A DNA stretch of 64,000 nucleotides from Streptomyces sp. NBC_01283 (GCF_041435335.1 NZ_CP108430.1:6547001-6611000); one strand, 5' to 3'; positions 17,331 to 26,236 are shown, numbered from the stretch's first letter. Program-made: numbers and translations. Notes: generated from the sequence alone by a model not told the origin.

Positions 17331-18404
17331 GTGTCCTCCACAGCCCGTCGTGTACGTATGCCAGCCCGTCGTGCACGCGTTTCTGCCCTCCTCCTCGGCA
17401 CGGCCCTGGCCGTCACGCTGACCTCCTGCGGCGGCCCGTCGGCGACCTCCACCGCATCGAACGCGGACAAGAAGGCCGGCGGGTACCCGCTGACCCTCAC
17501 CTCCTGCGGCAAGAAGGCGGAGATCAAGGCACCGCCGCAGCGGGCCGTCTCCCTCGACCAGGGCTCCACGGAGATCCTGCTCTCCCTCGGCCTCGCGGAC
17601 CGCATGGCCGGCAGCGGCACCTGGACCGACCCGGTGCTCAAGGGCCTGGCGAAGGACAACGCCAAGGTCGAGCGCCTCGCCGACAGCTACCCCTCCTTCG
17701 AGAAGGTCCTCGCCCAGGAACCGGACTTCGTCACCGCCTCCTTCGAGGCGACGGTCAGCAAGGGCGGCGTCGCCGACCGCGCCAAGTTCGCCGAACTCGG
17801 CGTACCCGCCTATGTCTCGCCCTCCGACTGCGCGGGCAAGGACAACAGCGGCGACGGCGACGGCACCCGCGTCAGGACGCTCACCATGGACACCGTCTAC
17901 GGCGAAGTGCGGGACCTGGCCAAGGCCTTCGGGGTCGAGAAGCGCGGCGAGCGCCTGATCGCGGAGCTCAAGGGCCGGGTGGCGAAGGCGACGCGGGATG
18001 TCGACGCGTCGGGCGCGAAGATCCTTTACTGGTTCGCCAACTCCGACGCGCCCTACATCGCGGGCTGCTGCGGGGCGCCCGGCATCATCACCCGCGAACT
18101 GGGCGCGAAGAACGTCTTCGACGACACCCGCGAGGAGTGGCCCCAGATCAACTGGGAGACGGTGGCGGACCGCGACCCGGACGTGCTGGTCATCGGAGAC
18201 CTCACCCGCAAGTCGCAGACGGCCGAGAGCGCGAAGAAGAAGATCGAGTTCCTGGAGACCAATCCGGTCACCAAGAACCTGACCGCCGTGAAGAAGAAGC
18301 GGTACGTGCTGCTGAGCGGCCAGGCCATGAACCCGACGATCCGCACGGTGGACGGCGTGGAACAAGTCGCGGAAGCGTTGCGCGAGTTCGGGCTCGCCAA
18401 GTGA
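17331..18404 (+). CDS. btuF: Cobalamin-type ABC importer substrate-binding lipoprotein
   Basis: 357 residues from a GTG preceded by AAGGGA. The signal peptide ends in lipobox LTSC (Cys at about residue 33), so the protein is lipid-anchored outside the membrane. The rest is a two-lobed periplasmic-binding fold: PPQRAVSLDQGSTEILLSLGLADRM opens the first lobe, and DPDVLVIGDLTRKS and TVDGVEQVAEALREFG belong to the second. By sequence alone it could bind siderophores, cobinamide or cobalamin; the riboswitch immediately upstream argues for a corrinoid. First gene of a tightly overlapping operon. Confidence 0.88.
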   Translation: MSSTARRVRMPARRARVSALLLGTALAVTLTSCGGPSATSTASNADKKAGGYPLTLTSCGKKAEIKAPPQRAVSLDQGSTEILLSLGLADRMAGSGTWTDPVLKGLAKDNAKVERLADSYPSFEKVLAQEPDFVTASFEATVSKGGVADRAKFAELGVPAYVSPSDCAGKDNSGDGDGTRVRTLTMDTVYGEVRDLAKAFGVEKRGERLIAELKGRVAKATRDVDASGAKILYWFANSDAPYIAGCCGAPGIITRELGAKNVFDDTREEWPQINWETVADRDPDVLVIGDLTRKSQTAESAKKKIEFLETNPVTKNLTAVKKKRYVLLSGQAMNPTIRTVDGVEQVAEALREFGLAK

Positions 18405-19441
18405 GGGGAGCCGGGGGAGCCGCCCCCGGCGGCATACGCCAGATCCTGCTCTGGACCGCGGGCCTGGCCGTCCTCGCCCTCTCCGTCGCGGTGGCCGTCA
18501 CCATCGGCCCCGCGGACATCTCCGTACCGGACGTATGGTCGGCGGTCGCGGCCCACCTTGGCTGGGGAGAGGCGCGGCTGACGCCCATCAGGGACGGCAT
18601 CGTCTGGAACCTGCGCATGCCGCGCACGCTCCTCGCGGCGGTCTGCGGCGCGGGCCTCGCGGTCTGCGGAACGGTCCTCCAGTCGCTCCTGCGCAACCCG
18701 CTCGCCGACCCCTTCGTGCTCGGCGTCTCGTCGGGCGCGTCCACGGGCGCGGTAGCGATCGTCGTCCTGGGGGTCGGCGGGGGAGTGGTGTCGGTCTCGG
18801 CGGGTGCCTTCGCCGGGGCTGTCTGCTCCTTCGCGCTGGTCCTGCTCCTGAGCCACACCCTGGGCGGAAGCGCCGACAGGGTGGTGCTTTCCGGTGTGGC
18901 GGCGATGCAGCTTTTCTCCGCCCTCACCTCGTTCGTGATCCTCACGTCGGGCGACGCGGAGACGACGCGGAGCGTCCTGTTCTGGCTGCTCGGCTCGTTG
19001 AGCGGGGTGGGCTGGACGGACGTCTGGCTGTGCGCGGCGGTGCTCTTCGCTGCCCTCGCGATCTGTCTGACGCAGGCGCGCACTCTGGACGCGTTCGCGT
19101 TCGGCCAGGACGCGGCGGCGACGCTGGGCGTCCACGTGGCCCGCACCCGGCTCATGCTGCTCTCCGTCACGGCCCTCCTGACGGCGGCGCTGGTCAGCAG
19201 CGCGGGCGCCATCGGCTTCGTGGGCCTGGTCCTGCCGCACGCGGCCCGAGCGCTCGTCGGCTCCGGGCATGCACGCCTCCTCCCGGTCACGGCGCTCGCG
19301 GGCGCGGTGTTCCTGGTGTGGGTGGACACGCTGGCCCGTACGGTCCTCGACCCGCAGGAGGTTCCCGTGGGGGTGGTGACGTCCCTGATCGGCGTCCCGG
19401 CGTTCGTCCTTGTCCTCTACCGCACCCGGAGGACGACATGA
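18401..19441 (+). CDS. btuC: FecCD/BtuC-family ABC importer permease
   Basis: 346 residues. The GTG at 18401 overlaps the stop of the binding-protein gene (GTGA), and its own stop overlaps the ATPase ATG (ATGA), showing translational coupling. About ten membrane helices are visible. Family signatures include WNLRMPRTLLAAVCGAGLAV, LRNPLADPFVLGVSSGAS, the coupling-helix region GLVLPHAARALVG and the late ARTVLDPQEVPVGVVTSLIGVP. Works with the adjacent binding protein and ATPase to import a corrinoid. Confidence 0.93.
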   Translation: MRGAGGAAPGGIRQILLWTAGLAVLALSVAVAVTIGPADISVPDVWSAVAAHLGWGEARLTPIRDGIVWNLRMPRTLLAAVCGAGLAVCGTVLQSLLRNPLADPFVLGVSSGASTGAVAIVVLGVGGGVVSVSAGAFAGAVCSFALVLLLSHTLGGSADRVVLSGVAAMQLFSALTSFVILTSGDAETTRSVLFWLLGSLSGVGWTDVWLCAAVLFAALAICLTQARTLDAFAFGQDAAATLGVHVARTRLMLLSVTALLTAALVSSAGAIGFVGLVLPHAARALVGSGHARLLPVTALAGAVFLVWVDTLARTVLDPQEVPVGVVTSLIGVPAFVLVLYRTRRTT

Positions 19442-20223
19442 GCGCGGCCAGTTCCGGCCTGCGGGCGGACAGAGTCACCAGAACGGCAGCGGGCCGCCTG
19501 ATAGTCGACGGAGTGACGCTGGCCCCGCCCCCCGGGGCGACGGTCGGCCTCCTGGGCCCCAACGGTTCGGGTAAATCAACCCTCCTCCGCATCCTGGCGG
19601 GCGTCCTGGCCCCGACATCGGGAGTGGTCACGCTGGACGGCGACCCGCTGCGTGACGTGGGCCGCCGCACGGTGGCACGCAGGGTGGCGGTGGTGGACCA
19701 GGAGGCCACGACGCAAGTGGCGCTGTCGGTGGAGGAGGTCGTACGACTCGGCCGCATCCCGCACCGCAGGGCGTGGTCGCTCCCGACCTCCGAGGACGAG
19801 GAGGCGGTACGGGAGGCCCTGACCCGCACGGGCCTGTCCGACAGGGCGGCCCAGTCCTGGCACACGCTCTCGGGCGGCGAACGCCAACGGGTGCAGATAG
19901 CAAGGGCGTTGGCCCAGCAGCCCAGAGAACTGCTCCTCGACGAACCCACCAACCACCTGGACGTCCAGCACCAGCTCGACCTCCTCTCCCTGGTGTCGGA
20001 CCTCCCCCTGACCAGCGTGATCGCCCTGCACGACCTGAACCTGGCGGCGATGTTCTGCGACCACGTACTGGTCCTGCGCGAGGGAGTGGCGTACGCGTCG
20101 GGCACGCCGGCGGAGGTGATCACGGAGGAACTGATCGCGAAGGTGTACGGGGTGCGGGCGGTGGTGACGCCGGGGGACGCGAGCTTGGACGGACGCCCGT
20201 GGATCCGCTTTCGGCGCACGTAG
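19438..20223 (+). CDS. btuD: BtuD/FecE-family ABC importer ATPase
   Basis: 261 residues. Walker A GPNGSGKST, Q-loop near VVDQEATTQ, signature LSGGERQRV, Walker B ELLLDEPTNHLD and switch His in ALHDLNLA are all intact. Length and the C-terminal VYGVRAVVTPG segment fit ATPases of iron-siderophore/cobalamin importers. Last gene of the riboswitch-controlled operon; its ATG lies in the permease stop. Confidence 0.94.
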   Translation: MSAASSGLRADRVTRTAAGRLIVDGVTLAPPPGATVGLLGPNGSGKSTLLRILAGVLAPTSGVVTLDGDPLRDVGRRTVARRVAVVDQEATTQVALSVEEVVRLGRIPHRRAWSLPTSEDEEAVREALTRTGLSDRAAQSWHTLSGGERQRVQIARALAQQPRELLLDEPTNHLDVQHQLDLLSLVSDLPLTSVIALHDLNLAAMFCDHVLVLREGVAYASGTPAEVITEELIAKVYGVRAVVTPGDASLDGRPWIRFRRT

Positions 20224-20268
20224 GGTGACTTCACCTTCATCCCCCTCTTCACCTTCACCTTCACCTGA
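20224..20268. repeat. TTCACC-rich microrepeat
   Basis: Directly after the btuD stop, TTCACC occurs four times within about 40 bases (20230-20266). With the two decayed gene ends that follow, it makes up the 305-bp gap before the HEAT gene; no intact gene lies in this gap. Confidence 0.5.
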
Positions 20269-20384
20269 GCGAATCTCAAGGTCGGCGGCAAGAGTGCGTA
20301 CGCCGACGGTGCGCTGAAGCTCAGCTGGGACGACGAAGGCAAGGCTTGCGCCACTACGGCTTCAAAGGCTCCGGCTCGGCCTGA
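20269..20384 (+). pseudogene. Decayed 3' end of an unidentified gene, with a frameshift
   Basis: After an in-frame TGA at 20266 the frame reads ANLKVGGKSAYADGALKLSW then DDEGKA. At about 20347 the reading must shift by two bases, after which it continues RHYGFKGSGSA and a stop at 20382-20384. Both parts have the composition of a real Streptomyces protein end. No start codon, ribosome site or upstream body exists, so this is a remnant. I do not recognise the parent family. Confidence 0.5.
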
Positions 20385-20414
20385 TCCGGGCCGCGGACCG
20401 CCCACCCTGTGGGG

Positions 20415-20520
20415 TCAGTGCCGGTGGCCCTGGGTGATTTGTTCGGCCCGGCGTCGGAGCTTGATGTCGGGGCCCTCCAGTCGGGCGGCAGTGGGGCCTA
20501 GTTGGGATACACCGCCCTCC
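20415..20520 (-). pseudogene. Decayed duplicate of the HEAT-gene 3' end
   Basis: Read on the minus strand it gives GGVSQLGPTAARLEGPD then IKLRRRAEQITQGHRH and a stop. The intact HEAT gene next door ends GGTAQLGAAAALLGDLD, AKLRRRAEQITQGRRR, stop. The two copies are head to tail with a period of 114 bp (38 codons) and include the stop codon. It has no start and no body. Confidence 0.75.
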
Positions 20521-20528
20521 CCGCAGGG

Positions 20529-21845
20529 TCAGCGCCGGCGGCCCTGCGTGATCTGCTCGGCCCGGCGCCGGAGCTTGGCGTCGAGGTCGCCCAACAGGGC
20601 TGCGGCAGCGCCCAGTTGGGCTGTGCCGCCCTGCGCGCAGAGCAGCCGGAAGGCGGCAACGCGGGTGTGCCGGGGCAGCTCAGCCCCGATACGCGACATC
20701 AGCCACTCCGTGGGCAGCTGCCGCGCGCAGGGGAGGAGCGCGACGGAGGCCTCGCGGGCGACAGCGGGCGCGGGATCGTCCAGGAGCACCCGCAACCGCT
20801 CGGTCCCCGCCACGTCGAGCAGCCGCAGCCCGGCCACGGCACGTGCCCGGACCGCAGGCACCGGGTGCGCGAGGAGGGGCAGGAGCAGTCCGGCATCCGT
20901 ACGGCTCCCGCACTCCGCCAGACCGACCGCCGCGCCGGGCGGCAACGCGGCGTCGCCGGGATCGGCGCACCACTCCTGGTAGACCGGCAGCGGATCAATC
21001 CCGCCCTGCCGCAGGACGTAACGGGCGCAGGCCCGCACGAGCGCCGAACGGTCCGCGAGGAACGCCCGCGCCGCCTCGGCCCGCCCCACACGCCGCAGGG
21101 CGGTGACACCGGCGGAGCGGACGCGGGGGTTGCGCGCTCCGAGGAGGACCGAGACGACATCGAAGTACGCACCCGTACCCGCACCCGCACCCGTACCGGT
21201 ACCGGTACCGGTACCCCCACGCTCTCCGATGCCCGCCAGGGCGGCGTCGGCGCAGAGGTTCTGCACGACGACGTCGCTGTCGAGGGCGGCGGTACGGGCC
21301 AGTTGCCCGGTGGGAAGAACGCGCTCGTCGACGGCGATGCGGTAGGCGAAGCGGCGTACGACGGGATCCGCATGACCGAGCAACGCCACGAGCCGCTCAC
21401 CCGCCGCCCCGCTCACCCCGTCCCGCAACAGCTCGACGCCGAAGACCCCACGATCCCGTCGCCCCACGCGCAACAGGACGGGCGCGAGGGCGGCCAGCTC
21501 CGCGGCATCGAGCCGTGGCAGCACGTCCCGCAGCAGACGGCGCGCAGCCTCCCGTACGGGCGCGGCCCAGTCGGCACAGCGAATGACGACGAGCGGCAAC
21601 AGCTCCGGATACCCCGAGACCCGCCGCAACGCGGCTTGCCGCACCCTGCCGTCGTAGCTGCACAGATCAAGGGCGACCCGACTCGCACCAGCCTCCGACT
21701 CGTCCCATCGCAAGGACATCCCACGTACGTCGGCATCGAACGCGATCCAGGCGGCAGGATCCGACACATCGACTACGTCCCCCAACGCAGCCCCACGGAC
21801 AACCCGCACGAGTTCAGCTTCCTTGCCCCCTCCAAACCAACTCAT
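20529..21845 (-). CDS. HEAT-repeat protein
   Basis: 438 residues, soluble, almost entirely helical pairs of the HEAT type: for example DGRVRQAALRRVSGYPELLPL, WAAPVREAARRLLRDVL, HADPVVRRFAYRIAVD, NPRVRSAGVTALRRVG, VPAVRARAVAGLRLLD and PAPAVAREASVALLP. Such superhelices bind proteins; no catalytic motif is seen. The N-terminus MSWFGGGKEAELVRVVRG matches other Streptomyces HEAT proteins I know only as hypothetical. A Gly-Thr/Gly-Ala linker at about residues 209-224 is encoded by a simple repeat. Start ATG at 21845. A decayed copy of its tail lies just downstream. Confidence 0.85.
   Translation of the reverse strand: MSWFGGGKEAELVRVVRGAALGDVVDVSDPAAWIAFDADVRGMSLRWDESEAGASRVALDLCSYDGRVRQAALRRVSGYPELLPLVVIRCADWAAPVREAARRLLRDVLPRLDAAELAALAPVLLRVGRRDRGVFGVELLRDGVSGAAGERLVALLGHADPVVRRFAYRIAVDERVLPTGQLARTAALDSDVVVQNLCADAALAGIGERGGTGTGTGTGAGAGTGAYFDVVSVLLGARNPRVRSAGVTALRRVGRAEAARAFLADRSALVRACARYVLRQGGIDPLPVYQEWCADPGDAALPPGAAVGLAECGSRTDAGLLLPLLAHPVPAVRARAVAGLRLLDVAGTERLRVLLDDPAPAVAREASVALLPCARQLPTEWLMSRIGAELPRHTRVAAFRLLCAQGGTAQLGAAAALLGDLDAKLRRRAEQITQGRRR
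21172..21216. repeat. Hexanucleotide simple repeat inside the HEAT gene
   Basis: CCGTAC/CCGCAC and GGTACC units repeat about seven times, coding a (Gly-Thr)n(Gly-Ala)n linker on the minus strand. Being in frame with a six-base unit, copy changes would alter linker length without a frameshift. Confidence 0.85.
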
Positions 21846-22016
21846 CACTGCCGCACCCCCCACTCGTCCCGCCCACCACCCACCGTGACGGCGATGGTAG
21901 GACGAGGCACAGGCCCGGGTCGCCCCATATACGGCCTGCATACCGCCTACCCACCGGTGCCGAGGGCCCGAAAACCCCATGACGACGCACGTCCCGAACT
22001 GCTGGAATAGAGCACT

Positions 22017-22838
22017 ATGACCGCGCCACGTCCGCAGACCGCCGAGGGTGAAGCCGACCTGCAGGCCAGGATGGAGCTGAACCTGGCGGAGCACGCCGGC
22101 CATCTCCACCGGCACCTGGCGGGCGCGACGATCATCGAGGCGGACGACCTGCTGGTGGCCGACAGCGGGCTGCACGACGACACGTTCAACATCGTCGCGG
22201 CGGCCCGCTTCACCGAGGCCTCCGCCCCGCGACGCGTCACGGAGACCGTCCGGCAACTGGCCACCACAGGCCGCCCGTTCTCCTGGTGGGTCGGCCCCGC
22301 GTCGACGCCGCCGAACCTCGGCGCACACCTGGAGGCCGCCGGTATCGAGCCGTCGGAGACGGAAGCCGGGATGTGGAAGGACCTGCGCGGCACGCTGCCG
22401 CCGCCCCCGCAGCCCGACGGCCTGGACATCCGCCGGGTGACAAGCCGCGAGCACCTCGGCGACTACGCCACGCTGCTGGCCGCGAACTGGGACCCGGTGT
22501 CCGCCACGGTCCACCAGTTCTACACCGAGACGGCGGATCAGGCCCTCGCCGCCGACTGCCCGGCGCACTTCCTGATCGGCTACGCGGACGGCCTGCCGGT
22601 CTGCACGGCGGAGGTCTTCTTCCACGCGGGCGTGGCCGGCATCTACAACATCTCCACGCTCACGAAACACCGCCGACGAGGCTACGGCGCCGCCATCACC
22701 CACACGACACTCCGCACCGCACGAGACGCGGGCTACCGGACAGCGGTCCTCCAGGCATCGCCAGAGGGCGAGCCGGTCTACCGTCACCTGGGCTTCACCA
22801 CCTGCGGCCACTTCACGGAGTACGCCATCGGCCCGTGA
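22017..22838 (+). CDS. GNAT-family N-acetyltransferase
   Basis: 273 residues. The C-terminal ~130 residues hold the GNAT core: [21 protein letters not shown] is the acetyl-CoA pyrophosphate loop (R/Q-x-x-G-x-G/A) and [18 protein letters not shown] is the terminal strand-helix. The N-terminal ~130 residues ([38 protein letters not shown]) form a GNAT-like pseudo-repeat common in this subfamily. Acceptor substrate unknown. Divergent from the HEAT gene (171-bp gap), convergent with glnA. Confidence 0.88.
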   Translation: MTAPRPQTAEGEADLQARMELNLAEHAGHLHRHLAGATIIEADDLLVADSGLHDDTFNIVAAARFTEASAPRRVTETVRQLATTGRPFSWWVGPASTPPNLGAHLEAAGIEPSETEAGMWKDLRGTLPPPPQPDGLDIRRVTSREHLGDYATLLAANWDPVSATVHQFYTETADQALAADCPAHFLIGYADGLPVCTAEVFFHAGVAGIYNISTLTKHRRRGYGAAITHTTLRTARDAGYRTAVLQASPEGEPVYRHLGFTTCGHFTEYAIGP

Positions 22839-22846
22839 CCCGAAAA

Positions 22847-22892
22847 GGCCGTCGGCCGTGCCTCCCGGAGGGGGAGAACACGGCCGACGGCC
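22847..22892. terminator. Bidirectional terminator between GNAT gene and glnA
   Basis: GGCCGTCGGCCGTG pairs exactly with CACGGCCGACGGCC around an 18-base loop. Confidence 0.85.
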
Positions 22893-22943
22893 CACAAACG
22901 AACGGCCCAGGCGAGCGGAAACCCGCTCTGACCTGCGGCGTTC

Positions 22944-24353
22944 CTAAATGTCGAAGTACAGCTCGAACTCGTGCGGGTGCGGACGCAGCTGGATCGGGGC
23001 GATTTCGTTCGTCCGCTTGTAGTCGATCCACGTCTCGATCAGGTCGGGGGTGAAGACACCGCCGGCCAGGAGGTACTCGTGGTCCGCCTCGAGGGCGTCG
23101 AGGACCGCCGGGAGGGAGGTCGGGACCTGGGCGACGCCCGCGTGCTCCTCGGGGGCCAGCTCGTAGAGGTCCTTGTCGATCGGCTCCGGCGGCTCGATCT
23201 TGTTCTTGACGCCGTCCAGGCCGGCCATCAGGAGCGCCGAGAACGCCAGGTACGGGTTCGAGGACGGGTCCGGCGCGCGGAACTCGACGCGCTTGGCCTT
23301 CGGGTTCGAGCCGGTGATCGGGATACGCATGGCAGCCGAGCGGTTGCGCTGCGAGTACACCATGTTGACCGGCGCCTCGAAGCCCGGGACCAGGCGGTGG
23401 TAGGAGTTCACCGTCGGGTTCGTGAAGGCGAGGAGCGAGGGGGCGTGCTTGAGGATGCCGCCGATGTAGTAGCGGGCGGTGTCCGAGAGGCCCGCGTAGC
23501 CCTGCTCGTCGTAGAAGAGCGGGTCGCCGTTCGCCCACAGCGACTGGTGCACGTGCATGCCCGAGCCGTTGTCACCGAAGATCGGCTTCGGCATGAAGGT
23601 CGCGGTCTTCTCGTTGCGCCAGGCGACGTTCTTCACGATGTACTTGAAGAGCATCAGGTCGTCGGCCGCGGCGAGCAGCGTGTTGAACTTGTAGTTGATC
23701 TCCGCCTGGCCGGCCGTGCCGACCTCGTGGTGCTGGCGCTCGACCTGGAGGCCGTTCTTGTCCAGCTCCAGGGAGATCTCCGCGCGGAGGTCCGCGAAGT
23801 GGTCCACCGGCGGGGCCGGGAAGTAGCCGCCCTTGTAGCGGACCTTGTAGCCACGGTTGTTCTCGACCGCACCGGTGTTCCAGGCGCCCGCCTCGGAGTC
23901 GATGTGGTAGAAGCTCTCGTTCGCCGACGTCTGGAAGCGGACGTTGTCGAAGACGTAGAACTCCGCCTCGGGGCCGAAGTACGCGGTGTCCGCGATGCCG
24001 GTGGACGCGAGGTAGGCCTCGGCCTTCTTGGCGATGTTGCGCGGGTCACGGCTGTACTGCTCGCCCGTGATCGGGTCGTGGATGAAGAAGTTGATGTTGA
24101 TCGTCTTGTCGCGGCGGAACGGGTCGACCCGGGCGGTCGACAGGTCCGCGCGCAGCGCCATGTCGGACTCGTGGATGGCCTGGAAGCCGCGGATCGACGA
24201 TCCGTCGAACGCCAGCTCCTCGTTCGGGTCGAACGCCGCTGCCGGGATCGTGAAGTGCTGCATCACTCCGGGCAGGTCGCAGAACCGGACATCTACGAAC
24301 TTCACGTCCTCGTCCGCGATGAACTTCTTTGCGTCGTCGGCGTTCTGGAACAT
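22944..24353 (-). CDS. glnA: Glutamine synthetase type I
   Basis: 469 residues, standard for the bacterial dodecameric GSI. Key blocks: [20 protein letters not shown] (beta-grasp domain), [17 protein letters not shown] (metal ligands), [41 protein letters not shown] and [25 protein letters not shown] near residue 397 holds the Tyr that is adenylylated in the regulated GSI class. The ATG at 24353 follows AGGAGG by six bases. A clear GlnR-type box lies about 100 bp upstream. Main ammonia-assimilating enzyme. Confidence 0.98.
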   Translation of the reverse strand: MFQNADDAKKFIADEDVKFVDVRFCDLPGVMQHFTIPAAAFDPNEELAFDGSSIRGFQAIHESDMALRADLSTARVDPFRRDKTININFFIHDPITGEQYSRDPRNIAKKAEAYLASTGIADTAYFGPEAEFYVFDNVRFQTSANESFYHIDSEAGAWNTGAVENNRGYKVRYKGGYFPAPPVDHFADLRAEISLELDKNGLQVERQHHEVGTAGQAEINYKFNTLLAAADDLMLFKYIVKNVAWRNEKTATFMPKPIFGDNGSGMHVHQSLWANGDPLFYDEQGYAGLSDTARYYIGGILKHAPSLLAFTNPTVNSYHRLVPGFEAPVNMVYSQRNRSAAMRIPITGSNPKAKRVEFRAPDPSSNPYLAFSALLMAGLDGVKNKIEPPEPIDKDLYELAPEEHAGVAQVPTSLPAVLDALEADHEYLLAGGVFTPDLIETWIDYKRTNEIAPIQLRPHPHEFELYFDI

Positions 24354-24454
24354 CCAACTCCTCCTACTCCCGGCCCCCAGGCGGGGACGGGGTTGCAGCT
24401 CGTTGTGCGGCCAGTGCGGTGGCACACGCTGGGACCCGACCATAGGGACGGGGG

Positions 24455-24492
24455 ATTTCTCAAGCATGACCCATTTGTTTCGCGGAAGTTAA
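24455..24492 (-). promoter_or_regulatory. GlnR-type box upstream of glnA
   Basis: On the minus strand: TTAAC-n6-GAAAC-n6-GTCAT-n6-GAAAT. The order and six-base spacers fit the published GlnR consensus of two a/b pairs. The element lies 102-139 bp upstream of the glnA start and shares its exact geometry with the one before glnII. Confidence 0.88.
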
Positions 24493-24571
24493 CCGAGCCG
24501 GGTTCACGCCGGGTGTCATTCGCCCTACCCCGCCCGTCCTCGTACGAAAACGGGCGCAGTACCGTGGACGG

Positions 24572-25039
24572 GTGGACAACAGGCAAGTAATCGGATCGTG
24601 GCTCTCCGGACCTCGTGCGGCGGCAGAGGACGCGGGCGTCGACTTCGGGTACCGGGGCGAGCAGCTCGGTCTGCCGGAGGAGGGGCCGGGTTCGATCGCG
24701 CGGCCCGGGCGGCGCATGGGCGCCATCGCCGTCGACTGGGCCCTGTGCATGCTCATCGCATACGGCCTGTTCGCTCGCGGTGACCAGCAGGCGATGGGCA
24801 ACTGGGCGCTTGGCATCTTCTTCGTCATGACCGTCCTGACGGTCGGCACGGTCGGCTGCACCCCCGGCAAGGCCCTCTTCAGGCTGCGTGTCATCGCCGA
24901 GGGCGGCGGACGGCTCGGCATCGGCCGTGTCCTCGTCCGCAGCCTGCTGCTCTGCGTCGCCGTCCCGGCCCTGATCTGGGACCGCGACGGCCGCGGCCTG
25001 CACGACCGCCTCGGCCGCGCCGTCCAGGTGCGGATCTGA
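24572..25039 (+). CDS. RDD-family membrane protein
   Basis: 155 residues from a GTG with no Shine-Dalgarno, so probably leaderless. The RDD signature begins RRMGAIAVDWALCMLIAYG (Arg and Asp in the first helix), followed by a second helix (ALGIFFVMTVLTVGTVGC), the TPGKALFRLRV motif, and a terminal helix VLVRSLLLCVAVPALIWD then RDGRGLHDRLGRAVQV. RDD proteins are small membrane proteins, some linked to ion or solute exchange; no substrate can be assigned. Divergent from glnA, so its promoter overlaps the glnA control region. Confidence 0.88.
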   Translation: MDNRQVIGSWLSGPRAAAEDAGVDFGYRGEQLGLPEEGPGSIARPGRRMGAIAVDWALCMLIAYGLFARGDQQAMGNWALGIFFVMTVLTVGTVGCTPGKALFRLRVIAEGGGRLGIGRVLVRSLLLCVAVPALIWDRDGRGLHDRLGRAVQVRI

Positions 25040-25080
25040 CAGCATCCCCCCCAGTAGCGATCCACAGCGCATGTACGAAC

Positions 25081-25120
25081 GACGAAGGCCCCGGAACCGA
25101 TCGGTTCCGGGGCCTTCGTC
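25081..25120. terminator. 40-base perfect palindromic terminator
   Basis: GACGAAGGCCCCGGAACCGA followed at once by its exact reverse complement, between the convergent RDD and DUF4191 genes. Confidence 0.92.
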
Positions 25121-25170
25121 GATGTAGGGAAAAGCAGGGAAAAGCAGGGGGAAGAGCAGGAAAGAGGAGG

Positions 25171-25872
25171 TCAGCGCATCTTCGGGCCGCCGCGAGGCAT
25201 GCGAGCACCCTTCGGCATGGGTCCCTTCGGCAACGGCATGTTGCTCATGAGATCGCCCATCGCGCGCAGCCGGTCGTTCGTCGCCGTGACCTGCGGGCCC
25301 TGGAGGACGCGGGGCAGCTTCAGAAGCGTCGTACGCAGCTTCTTCAGCGGGACCTGGCCCTCGCCGGTGCCGACGATGACGTCATGCACCGGGACGTCGG
25401 AGACGACGCGGGCCATGCGCTTCTTCTCGGCGGCCAGCAGGCTCTTCACCCGGTTCGGGTTGCCCTCGGCGACGAGCACGATGCCGGCCTTGCCGACCGT
25501 GCGGTGCACGACGTCCTGGCTGCGGTTCATCGCCACCGCCGGAGTCGTCGTCCAGCCACGGCCGATCTTGTCGAGCACCGCGGCCGCCGCACCGGGCTGG
25601 CCCTCCATCTGCCCGAAGGCCGCACGCTCCGCCCTGCGCCCGAAGACGATCGCCATCGCGAGGAAGGCGAGCACAAAGCCGAGAATGCCGAGATAGATCG
25701 GGTGACCGATCAAGAAGCCGATCGCGAGGAAGACACCGAAGGTGACGATCCCCACAGCCGCGATGACAAGCCCGATCCGCGGATCGGCCTTGCGGGTCAT
25801 CTTGTAGGTCAGGGCAATCTGCTTGAGTCGCCCGGGGTTCGCGGCGTCCGCCGCGGTTTCCTTCCTCGCCAT
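25171..25872 (-). CDS. DUF4191 membrane protein
   Basis: 233 residues. Two adjacent membrane helices (IGLVIAAVGIVTFGVFLAIGFLI and YLGILGFVLAFLAMAIVFGRR) at residues ~33-80, then a soluble domain (AVLDKIGRGWTTTPAVAMNR, HRTVGKAGIVLVAEGNPNRV, LKKLRTTLLKLPRVL) and a C-terminal tail of PKG/PRGG repeats rich in Met, Pro and basic residues. This matches the actinobacterial DUF4191 family, often next to lipA/lipB. Function unknown; the conserved context suggests a link to the lipoate genes or simply old synteny. Confidence 0.88.
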   Translation of the reverse strand: MARKETAADAANPGRLKQIALTYKMTRKADPRIGLVIAAVGIVTFGVFLAIGFLIGHPIYLGILGFVLAFLAMAIVFGRRAERAAFGQMEGQPGAAAAVLDKIGRGWTTTPAVAMNRSQDVVHRTVGKAGIVLVAEGNPNRVKSLLAAEKKRMARVVSDVPVHDVIVGTGEGQVPLKKLRTTLLKLPRVLQGPQVTATNDRLRAMGDLMSNMPLPKGPMPKGARMPRGGPKMR

Positions 25873-25902
25873 GTCGTGAAGTCTACGTGCCCCTGGAGGT
25901 GA

Positions 25903-26106
25903 CTACGACGTGCGGGTTGGCATCGCCTCTTCGAGCACACGCAGCGCCTCGGCCCGGTCCTTGGCGCGACGCCGGTCGTCGAGCACGGACGTCCAGGCGT
26001 TGCGGCGAGCGGTGCGCTGGCCGCTGCTCATGAGAAGCGACTCGACGGCGCGCAGTGCGTCGGTGACGGACGGGATGGCGGTGGCGCGTACGGGCGCGGC
26101 CTGCAT
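25903..26106 (-). CDS. Small conserved protein next to lipA, unknown function
   Basis: 67 residues, MQAAPVRATAIPSVTDALRA ... MPTRTS. Mostly helical with an Arg-rich middle (SGQRTARRNAWTSVLDDRRR). Ribosome site GGAGGGC precedes the ATG. It lies 30 bp upstream of the DUF4191 gene on the same strand, so the two are probably co-transcribed. I recall a counterpart at this place in other Streptomyces (near SCO2195) but no function. Confidence 0.7.
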   Translation of the reverse strand: MQAAPVRATAIPSVTDALRAVESLLMSSGQRTARRNAWTSVLDDRRRAKDRAEALRVLEEAMPTRTS

Positions 26107-26236
26107 GGTGGGGCCCTCCTGAGCGGCTATGGGTAGGGCTGTACGTGGGGTAATTCCAGGGTCACTGATTGGTGTTACCAGGGCGTGACCGACCGGTCAA
26201 ACACGGATGAAGCCTTGACGCCGGGCCCCGAAACAT

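Noticed and set aside
20224..20528. Insertion sequence or transposon scar
   Set aside because: No transposase fragment, terminal inverted repeats or target duplication are visible; the content is explained by two decayed gene ends and simple repeats.
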